From the NCBI GenBank assembly GCA_029938515.1, contig JAOZUU010000073.1, forward strand, positions 1 through 7,240: 7,240 nucleotides of DNA. The letters are read 5' to 3'. The translations under genes were made by a program, and so were the position numbers. This stretch comes from Desulfobacterales bacterium. GTDB taxonomy: Bacteria > Desulfobacterota > Desulfobacteria > Desulfobacterales > QNYZ01. The notes beneath the pieces are model-generated. The model was not told the origin of the DNA, made no database searches, and was given only the letters and a program-made list of their open reading frames with translations. Positions 1-4,445 of the stretch are shown one piece after another. Every line of letters begins with the position of its first letter. Position 1 is the stretch's first letter.

Positions 1-436
1 TGAAACGCTGGATCAGGAGGAACTGGATACGTGTTTTGTCAAGGAAATCTGTCGACTGAATCGATCGGCTGAGTTCTGGGGCGATCCTGACCATGGATCC
101 TGGTTGCACGAATATCTGGCAAGGTACCTGATTGTTTATTTTGATACCGAATTTTCGCATGGGCGCTATTTACAGGATGAGCTTCGCGCGTTTATCAACC
201 GGCACCGCGCATACCGTCCCCCGACGAAGCACCCTAATGTCAGTATGTCGGAAGCCAGCGCCCTTTTCGGGGTCGCTCAGGATATGCTGGAGAAAATGAC
301 CCTTGCGGCCCTGACCCGGCGATATCGCCGGTTGGCCCTTAAACACCACCCGGATCGGGGCGGTGATCCCGAGATGTTTATCCGAATCACCGAGGCTTAC
401 CGATCAATGGCAAGGATGAAAGAAATGCGTCATTGA
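1..436 (+). CDS. C-terminal part of a J-domain (DnaJ-like) protein, 5' end outside the window
   Basis: The frame is open from base 2 to the TGA at 434-436, giving about 144 visible residues; the true start lies upstream. A TTG at 104 is in frame but has no ribosome-binding site and the reading continues above it, so it is probably internal. The last 65 or so residues read as a J domain: a first helix around SEASALFGV, then TRRYRRLALKHHPDRGGDP with the diagnostic His-Pro-Asp triplet at 347-355, then FIRITEAYRSM as the following helix. J domains stimulate the ATPase of Hsp70 (DnaK). Here the domain is C-terminal, unlike classical DnaJ where it is N-terminal, and no zinc-finger or substrate-binding domain follows. 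The preceding region (about 75 visible residues, hydrophilic, rich in aromatic and charged residues) is not recognised. Its partner and client are unknown. No membrane segment is visible in this part. Confidence 0.85.
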   Translation, partial: ETLDQEELDTCFVKEICRLNRSAEFWGDPDHGSWLHEYLARYLIVYFDTEFSHGRYLQDELRAFINRHRAYRPPTKHPNVSMSEASALFGVAQDMLEKMTLAALTRRYRRLALKHHPDRGGDPEMFIRITEAYRSMARMKEMRH

Positions 437-463
437 CGGCGGAGCATAGAATTTTATTTTGGT

Positions 464-499
464 GATACGTATCCATGTGAAATTGCCATAATACTTCAG
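464..499 (+). promoter_or_regulatory. Candidate extended -10 promoter with upstream palindrome, before the ferritin-like gene
   Basis: TGCCATAAT at 484-492 matches the extended -10 pattern TGnTATAAT with one mismatch, and would start transcription near 499, about 18 bases before the ATG at 517. No good -35 box is seen at the right distance, as is allowed for extended -10 promoters. Just upstream lies the perfect 10-base palindrome GATACGTATC (464-473), around -35 to -26, which could be an activator or repressor half-site pair. Both are short motifs that can occur by chance. Confidence 0.3.
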
Positions 500-516
500 A
501 AAAAGTGGAGAGCCTT

Positions 517-1026
517 ATGACCATCGAAGAAGCCATCAAAACGGCTATTGCGTACGAGGGAAAAATTCGTGATCTCTATCGACAGGCGGCAAATAAAACC
601 GAAGACCCGGTGGCCACCCGTATATTCAATGCACTGGGCGACGAAGAAGAAGGTCATATAGCCTACCTGAACGATCGATTGCGCCAATGGCGGCAAACAG
701 GGCGAATTACGGCCGAGAAACTGGAAGCGGGCATCCCATCCCGCCAGGTCATCGATCGTGAAATCGACAAGCTCAAACCCCGTTTGTCCCGGGACAACCA
801 GAAAAGTGAAAAACAGATGTTCAGCAAAGCATTGCACCTGGAGGTTGAAACCAGCCGGTTTTACGAACGGATGGTTGCCGAAATGACGGATGAGGGACGG
901 AAAATGTTTGCCCGATTTGTCGAAATTGAAAATGGCCATATCGATATGGTCCAGGCGGAGCTTGATTATATTTCCGGTACCGGCTATTGGTTTGATTTTA
1001 AGGAGTTTGATATGTCCGGGTATTGA
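517..1026 (+). CDS. Ferritin-like / rubrerythrin-type di-iron protein (no rubredoxin domain)
   Basis: The start chosen is the ATG at 517, because GGAG at 507-510 lies 6 bases before it; an in-frame GTG at 505 overlaps this ribosome-binding site and is less likely. The 169-residue protein is a duplicated helical half-bundle. In repeat one, YE (E14) is followed by LY (Y21) and then E44-x-x-H47. In repeat two, LE (E109) is followed by FY (Y116) and then E138-x-x-H141. The E...ExxH pattern repeated twice is the iron-ligand pattern of ferritin-like and rubrerythrin proteins, so a di-iron site within a four-helix bundle is expected. There is no C-terminal rubredoxin CxxC, hence it is not a full rubrerythrin. 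The tail (YWFDFKEF) resembles the C-terminus of related stand-alone domains. The likely role is peroxide reduction or iron/redox handling in the cytoplasm; the substrate cannot be read from sequence. It is followed 13 bases later by a phytochelatin synthase-like gene, probably co-transcribed. Confidence 0.87.
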   Translation: MTIEEAIKTAIAYEGKIRDLYRQAANKTEDPVATRIFNALGDEEEGHIAYLNDRLRQWRQTGRITAEKLEAGIPSRQVIDREIDKLKPRLSRDNQKSEKQMFSKALHLEVETSRFYERMVAEMTDEGRKMFARFVEIENGHIDMVQAELDYISGTGYWFDFKEFDMSGY

Positions 1027-1039
1027 AAAAACGTAATCG

Positions 1040-1756
1040 ATGACAACATCTTTCAATCATTCCCCTCCCAAAGACGGCCCTTTAGATGCTGAATGTGCAT
1101 CCGCACTGGAAAACACACCTTTCTTGGAGAACCGTGCGGCTGACAAGCTGAACCATTTACTTCAAAGTTACGTTCCCCAGTTTAACCGATATGCCTGTTC
1201 AGCCGCTTCCGTGGCGATAATGGTTAATGCCATCGGTAGCTTGAAAGGTAATAAAGAAAATTTTGCCCCCGTCACTCAACAGGCCCTGCTGGACAATGTC
1301 GATGCGGTACACTGGGGGGAAAGGCTCAGTCAAAAGGGATATAAGGGGCGCCATGGGGTCTCATTGGCGGATCTTCAGATTATTTGCATCGAGGCGTTGG
1401 ACGCTCATGGGATTTCGTATGAAACCATCGATGCACTCAATCTTAAAGAAACGATGCCGGATCTAAGCGGTAAAAAACATGAGGTTCGCCGCATGTTGAT
1501 CCAAATGGCCAGATCGGGCAACGATTTTATTCTCGCCTATTTTACCCAGGGAGAGCTTACCGGCGAATGGTTCGGGAGCCATGTGTCACCGATCGGCACG
1601 TTTGATCCTGAAAAACAAATCGTGTTAATGCTGGATGTCGATCCCGAAGTCAACGGGCCATATTGGGTTTCCTTCGACCGGTTTTTTATCAGCCTGGTAG
1701 GGAGTCACAATACCTATCACCGTCGGGGAGGCGGATGGGTGCATATTCGGATTTGA
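1040..1756 (+). CDS. Phytochelatin synthase-like cysteine peptidase (bacterial short form)
   Basis: This 238-residue protein fits the phytochelatin synthase family (papain-like fold). The catalytic Cys is C53 in YACSAASVAIMVNA, corresponding to YCGLASLSVVLNA of plant enzymes. The His is H181 in GSHVSPIGTFD and the Asp is D199 in VLMLDVD. The His-to-Asp spacing of 18 equals that in Arabidopsis PCS1 (His162, Asp180). Q47, six residues before the Cys, sits where the oxyanion-hole Gln is expected. The usual Gly after Cys is Ser here. The length is that of the catalytic domain alone, as in cyanobacterial homologues; the Cys-rich C-terminal domain of eukaryotic enzymes is absent and no signal peptide is visible. 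Known members remove Gly from glutathione and, in eukaryotes, build phytochelatins that chelate metals; short bacterial forms act mainly as glutathione hydrolases. No strong ribosome-binding site precedes ATG 1040, so translation may depend on coupling with the ferritin-like gene 13 bases upstream. The physiological thiol substrate here is unknown. Confidence 0.9.
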   Translation: MTTSFNHSPPKDGPLDAECASALENTPFLENRAADKLNHLLQSYVPQFNRYACSAASVAIMVNAIGSLKGNKENFAPVTQQALLDNVDAVHWGERLSQKGYKGRHGVSLADLQIICIEALDAHGISYETIDALNLKETMPDLSGKKHEVRRMLIQMARSGNDFILAYFTQGELTGEWFGSHVSPIGTFDPEKQIVLMLDVDPEVNGPYWVSFDRFFISLVGSHNTYHRRGGGWVHIRI

Positions 1757-2053
1757 CCGTAAACCGGTGATCAATTCACTTGGCATACGCGTTAGGATCA
1801 AGAAGACGTAAAGGTCACCCGAAAAGTGTTTTAGCCACGGACCCGTCTTCAGGCTACGTCTCTGACTGCGACCCGACAAGTTGCTCAAAGCTTTCAGACT
1901 TCGTTATAACTTCGCCCTGACACGTCGCCGTGGCAGGCCTTACGCAGACGCACACGGACGATTGATACGAGAGGTCTTGCGCCGGGATGGCCCATGGTTG
2001 ACGCTGACCGGTCATTTTGATAGCATCGTAAAAATAAAAAATTACCCGATCCA
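1757..2053. other. Intergenic region without a convincing gene
   Basis: About 300 bases between the phytochelatin synthase-like gene and the EHD-like NTPase. Short open frames exist on both strands (plus 1881-2096; minus 2054-1854; plus 1780-1920 from a TTG), but none has a good ribosome-binding site or a recognisable motif, and their composition is unlike the neighbours. GAAGACG at 1802-1808 can pair with CGTCTTC at 1844-1850 or, shifted, AGACGTA at 1804-1810 with TACGTCT at 1855-1861, so two alternative long-loop hairpins are possible. The 3' part holds a candidate promoter, listed separately. It could be a decayed gene or a leader or small RNA; I recognise neither. Confidence 0.4.
1998..2026 (+). 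promoter_or_regulatory. Candidate sigma70-type promoter with palindromic operator in the spacer
   Basis: TTGACG (1998-2003, 5 of 6 to the -35 consensus) and TAGCAT (2021-2026, 4 of 6 to the -10 consensus) are separated by exactly 17 bases. Transcription would start near 2033, in an A-rich stretch, about 33 bases before the GTG start at 2066. The spacer contains the perfect palindrome TGACCGGTCA (2005-2014), placed where a repressor would block RNA polymerase. This is a sequence-pattern prediction only. Confidence 0.4.
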
Positions 2054-2065
2054 TTGGAGATGCTT

Positions 2066-3562
2066 GTGTATCGCGAAAATTATATCAGTGCCCTGAGAAC
2101 TGAACTGCTGGAAATGGTTGAACAAAATCTGTCACCGATTGCCATCCAGTACGAGTACAGCGAGGTTCCCCTGGAAACCAATATCAAGTGGCGCCCCCAG
2201 GTTCTGGTACTTGGCAATTACTCTTCCGGAAAATCAACCCTGATCAATGATTTGTTGGGCGGGAAGATCCAGAATACCGGTCAGGCCCCCACGGATGATT
2301 CATTTACAGTGATCACTTGCGACGATTCGGCGGCCGTGTCTGGTGGGAATTTATCGGTCACGGAGGAGCGGGACGGGAAATACCTGCTCAATGATTCCGA
2401 ATATCCGTTTGAATCGTTGAAAAAACATGGCGAACGGTTCGCGGCCCATTTTCGTCTCAAAAAAGTAAATTCGCCTTTTCTGAAGAATTTGGCCATTATT
2501 GATACACCCGGCATGCTTGACAGCATTACCGAACGGGACCGGGGATACAATTATCAGGAAGTGATCGGCGACCTGGCGCAGATTGCCGATCTGGTGCTGA
2601 TTCTGTTTGATCCCCACAAGGCTGGGACGGTGCGCGAAGCCCATACCAGCTTGAGGGACACTTTGCCGGCCCGGACCTTCGAGGATCGGGTATTGTTCGT
2701 ATTAAATCGAATTGATGAATGTAACTCCCTTATTGACCTTCTGCAGGTTTACGGCACACTGTGCTGGAACCTGTCTCAAATGACCGGCCGAAAAGATATT
2801 CCCCCGATCCATCTTATTTATTCCAAACAAGCGGCCGAGAGGCACCAGCAAGGCAGCCTCCATGATACCAGCTATCTGCGATATTTGGGAAATCAGAGCG
2901 AAGGGTTAAAAAAAGCCGTAATGGATGCACCCCGGTATCGTTTGGATAACCTGGCCTCTTTTGTGGAAACCCATGGTGAGCGAATTTCCCACTTGCTTGA
3001 GGCGCTGGTCAGTTACCGGCGCAAAAAAATATCTTACCGGTTGAAATTGGGGATCCTGGGGCTGCTTGGTAGTGTTCTCGTGGGCGCCGGCACGGTGATC
3101 GGTGCGATGGTTACCGGCCTGGCCGGCGCCATGGATCAGCAGCTGCTTTTTTATAGTGCCGGAGGTGTGGCGCTGATATGTTTCCTTGGCTGGTTATTGA
3201 CCGGTATGCGCTATTTTTCCAATCGATTTCATAAAAAGCAACTGGCCGATTTAGACGCGTTGACACCACTCAATACCCAGACCCGGCGAGATAACTGGGA
3301 TTCTATTCGAAACAAGCTGGATGCCTATCTTCGAAAAACGGACGGTCAATTTTCATTGTCCGAGGCCAAGGGGGCTTACGTCGCTGTAAGAAATGTATGT
3401 GAAAAAGGGACGCGGGAAGTCCGGGAGGCCTTAAGCGAGCTGGCCACTATTCGTAATGACGAATCAGGGGTACCGGCGGGACGGATCCTGCCGGAGCTGG
3501 ATCAATCCGCACAGGATCCAATGATAACCGCTGACGGAATTGTTTATTCGGAAAGGGGGTAA
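2066..3562 (+). CDS. EHD-like dynamin-superfamily NTPase with C-terminal transmembrane hairpin
   Basis: The frame could start at TTG 2054, ATG 2060 or GTG 2066. GTG 2066 is preferred because GGAG (2056-2059) lies 6 bases before it and abuts or overlaps the others. From GTG the protein has 498 residues. G1 is GNYSSGKS (50-57), the switch region has PTDDSFTVI (T76), G3 is DTPG (146-149), and G4 is NRID (214-217). The segments RPQVLVLGNYSSGKSTLI, RGYNYQEV, LILFDPHK and LQVYGTLCWNLS match, in order, the EHD signatures KPMVLVAGQYSTGKT, RGYDF..V, LLFDAHK and MRVYGALMWSLG, as I remember them. EHD proteins are membrane-remodelling ATPases; the EH domain is absent here. Two hydrophobic segments at about 328-350 and 360-381, with a short loop, form a likely membrane hairpin in the helical part, resembling bacterial dynamins and mitofusins more than EHD. 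It probably tubulates, tethers or fuses the inner membrane; this is inferred. The nucleotide (ATP or GTP) is undecided. The AlgH-family gene follows almost directly. Confidence 0.87.
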   Translation: MYRENYISALRTELLEMVEQNLSPIAIQYEYSEVPLETNIKWRPQVLVLGNYSSGKSTLINDLLGGKIQNTGQAPTDDSFTVITCDDSAAVSGGNLSVTEERDGKYLLNDSEYPFESLKKHGERFAAHFRLKKVNSPFLKNLAIIDTPGMLDSITERDRGYNYQEVIGDLAQIADLVLILFDPHKAGTVREAHTSLRDTLPARTFEDRVLFVLNRIDECNSLIDLLQVYGTLCWNLSQMTGRKDIPPIHLIYSKQAAERHQQGSLHDTSYLRYLGNQSEGLKKAVMDAPRYRLDNLASFVETHGERISHLLEALVSYRRKKISYRLKLGILGLLGSVLVGAGTVIGAMVTGLAGAMDQQLLFYSAGGVALICFLGWLLTGMRYFSNRFHKKQLADLDALTPLNTQTRRDNWDSIRNKLDAYLRKTDGQFSLSEAKGAYVAVRNVCEKGTREVREALSELATIRNDESGVPAGRILPELDQSAQDPMITADGIVYSERG

Positions 3563-3597
3563 AAACGGGTTTTTTAAAAGGCCAACTTCTGGTTGCC
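3553..3597 (+). promoter_or_regulatory. Shine-Dalgarno plus non-canonical (ACG) start region of the AlgH-family gene
   Basis: AAGGGGGT (3553-3560) differs from the ideal AAGGAGGT by one base that still allows a G-U pair, and it overlaps the stop of the EHD-like gene. Five bases later is ACG (3565-3567), in frame with the AlgH-family gene. Reading from there gives GFLKGQLLVAMP, which matches the usual family N-terminus (LKGQFLIAMP). No ATG, GTG or TTG occurs in this frame between the TGA at 3532 and ATG 3598; the only other near-cognate is CTG at 3589. Either ACG is used as a start or an ATG was altered here by mutation or sequencing error. Confidence 0.5.
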
Positions 3598-4119
3598 ATG
3601 CCCTTCCTGGTCGATCCCAATTTTCATAAAACCGTCACGTGTATTTGTGCCCATGACGCCTCGGGTGCCCTGGGGGTCGTTATCAACCGTCGGGAGGTTG
3701 CCTTGACGGGGAAAGATATATTTTCCGAATTGGAAATTGCGTTTTTGCCGGAAGCTGAATCCATACCCATTCATTTCGGCGGGCCGGTTCATGTTAATGA
3801 ATTATTCATCCTGCATGGCCCGCCTTTTGGCTGGAAGGGGTGCCACCAGATCACTGAGACCCTGGCCATGAGCAATACTCGCGATATATTGGAATCCATC
3901 GCCGGGGGTCACGGTCCCGAGCAATTTATTATTTCACTGGGATGCGCCGGGTGGGGTGGTGGCCAGCTGGAGTATGAACTGAAGGAAAATACCTGGATAA
4001 CGAGTCAAATATATGAGCAGGCCCTGTTTATCTGGTCAGTGGATGATAGATGGGAAAAGGTGTTGCATAAAAACGGAGTTAATCCGGTGGGTCTTTCTCC
4101 TACAGCCGGCCACGCCTGA
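3598..4119 (+). CDS. YqgE/AlgH family protein (DUF179)
   Basis: This reads as the UPF0301/DUF179 family across its whole length: MPFLVDPNFHKTV, then HDASGALGVVINR, HFGGPV, FILHGPP, CAGWGGGQLEYELKENTW, DRWEKVL and the typical ending SPTAGHA. The coordinates start at the first canonical start codon (ATG 3598, 173 residues), but this Met is normally an internal residue of the family core. About 11 conserved residues (GFLKGQLLVA) are encoded in frame upstream, so the real start is probably the ACG at 3565, which has a strong ribosome-binding site and lies 2 bases after the EHD-like stop. ATG 3598 itself has no ribosome-binding site at normal spacing. The family is cytoplasmic, widespread, and of unsettled biochemical function; AlgH was named for an effect on alginate regulation in Pseudomonas. 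It is very probably co-transcribed and translationally coupled with the EHD-like NTPase gene. Confidence 0.93.
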   Translation: MPFLVDPNFHKTVTCICAHDASGALGVVINRREVALTGKDIFSELEIAFLPEAESIPIHFGGPVHVNELFILHGPPFGWKGCHQITETLAMSNTRDILESIAGGHGPEQFIISLGCAGWGGGQLEYELKENTWITSQIYEQALFIWSVDDRWEKVLHKNGVNPVGLSPTAGHA

Positions 4120-4134
4120 GGCGAAAATATTTTT
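4113..4134 (+). terminator. Weak candidate intrinsic terminator at the AlgH stop codon
   Basis: CGCC (4113-4116) and GGCG (4120-4123) form a 4-bp GC stem around a 3-base loop that is the TGA stop itself, followed by AAAATATTTTT. The stem is short and the U-run is delayed by six bases, so termination would be inefficient. It is the only such structure near the convergent ends of the AlgH gene and the minus-strand small gene. Confidence 0.22.
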
Positions 4135-4174
4135 CAAAGGGCTCGAAGCTTAAGAGAGGTTCGGTACCGGTCAT

Positions 4175-4342
4175 TCAGGCGTCGTCATTTTGTTGTTTTT
4201 CAGATTTCTTCTGGTTTGATTTCGGTTTTTTCTTTTTAAGACATTGCTTGTCGTCTCTGACAAAAGCGCAGAGTGTGGGGTTATTATATTCTTTACAATT
4301 ATAAGGGTTATAAAGCGGGCATTCCGGGTGTTTCTTGGACAT
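4175..4342 (-). CDS. Small cysteine-containing, lysine-tailed protein of unknown function (55 aa)
   Basis: On the minus strand an ATG at 4342-4340 opens a 55-residue frame that ends in TGA at 4177-4175. AGGGGGA (plus-strand complement 4351-4357) lies 8 bases before the ATG as a plausible ribosome-binding site, similar to that of the AlgH gene. The protein has four cysteines, C8, C16, C25 and C34, regularly spaced (x7, x8, x8). The context is CPLYNPYNC, then LCAFVRDDKQC, followed by a strongly basic tail starting KKKKPK. It has no signal peptide or membrane segment. The regular Cys spacing suggests a metal (Zn or Fe) site or disulfides; the basic tail could bind nucleic acid or acidic lipid. 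I do not recognise a named family. It converges with the AlgH gene (55 bases between ends) and diverges from the large dynamin-like gene. The even Cys spacing, absence of rare codons, and ribosome-binding site argue for a real gene; conservation was not testable. Confidence 0.6.
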   Translation of the reverse strand: MSKKHPECPLYNPYNCKEYNNPTLCAFVRDDKQCLKKKKPKSNQKKSEKQQNDDA

Positions 4343-4360
4343 CAATAGGGTCCCCCTGTT

Positions 4361-4389
4361 TTGACACCCACTGATGGTGTCATTAAAGA
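4361..4389 (+). promoter_or_regulatory. Candidate promoter overlapped by a perfect inverted repeat (operator) in the divergent region
   Basis: TGACACC (4362-4368) and GGTGTCA (4376-4382) are perfect 7-bp inverted arms around a 7-base centre, a spacing of about two helical turns typical of dimeric repressor sites. The left arm overlaps a consensus -35 box TTGACA (4361-4366); 17 bases on lies TAAAGA (4384-4389), a poor -10 (3 of 6). On the minus strand TTTAAT (plus 4387-4382, 5 of 6 to -10) abuts the repeat and points to the small Cys gene. The repeat could therefore control both divergent genes. As RNA it could instead be a hairpin in the leader of the minus-strand transcript, ending 20 bases before its ATG. 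Confidence 0.42.
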
Positions 4390-4445
4390 CCAGAAAACAT
4401 GAATGGCTTAGCTAATGCCGGAGTATCAATACCATAATCATCGAT

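Noticed and set aside
104..106. TTG as the true start of the J-domain gene
   Set aside because: The frame stays open upstream to the window edge with plausible protein sequence, and no ribosome-binding site precedes the TTG.
496..1056. Long minus-strand open frame (186 codons) opposite the ferritin-like gene
   Set aside because: It lies fully over a plus-strand gene with clear metal-ligand motifs, has no recognisable domain of its own, and looks like a shadow frame.
1757..1769. Short ACCG/CGGT hairpin after the phytochelatin synthase-like stop
   Set aside because: Four-base arms with no following T-run; not a credible terminator.
1625..1888. Minus-strand 87-codon frame over the end of the phytochelatin synthase-like gene
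   Set aside because: Half of it is antisense to the catalytic Asp region of a well-supported gene; no independent support.
1854..2054. Minus-strand 66-codon frame in the intergenic region
   Set aside because: No ribosome-binding site or motif; its sequence is repetitive and low in similarity to anything I recognise.
1881..2096. Plus-strand 71-codon frame from a TTG, rich in Arg
   Set aside because: It has no ribosome-binding site, overlaps the start of the EHD-like gene in another frame, and has no known motif. It might be part of a decayed gene but cannot be supported.
2351..2644. Minus-strand frames inside the EHD-like G domain
   Set aside because: Shadow frames of a gene whose plus-strand motifs (DTPG, RGYNYQEV) are unmistakable.
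4175..4389. Toxin-antitoxin or CRISPR-related reading of the small gene and inverted repeat
   Set aside because: There is only one small gene, the repeat occurs once, no partner or known toxin fold is visible, and no spaced direct repeats exist.
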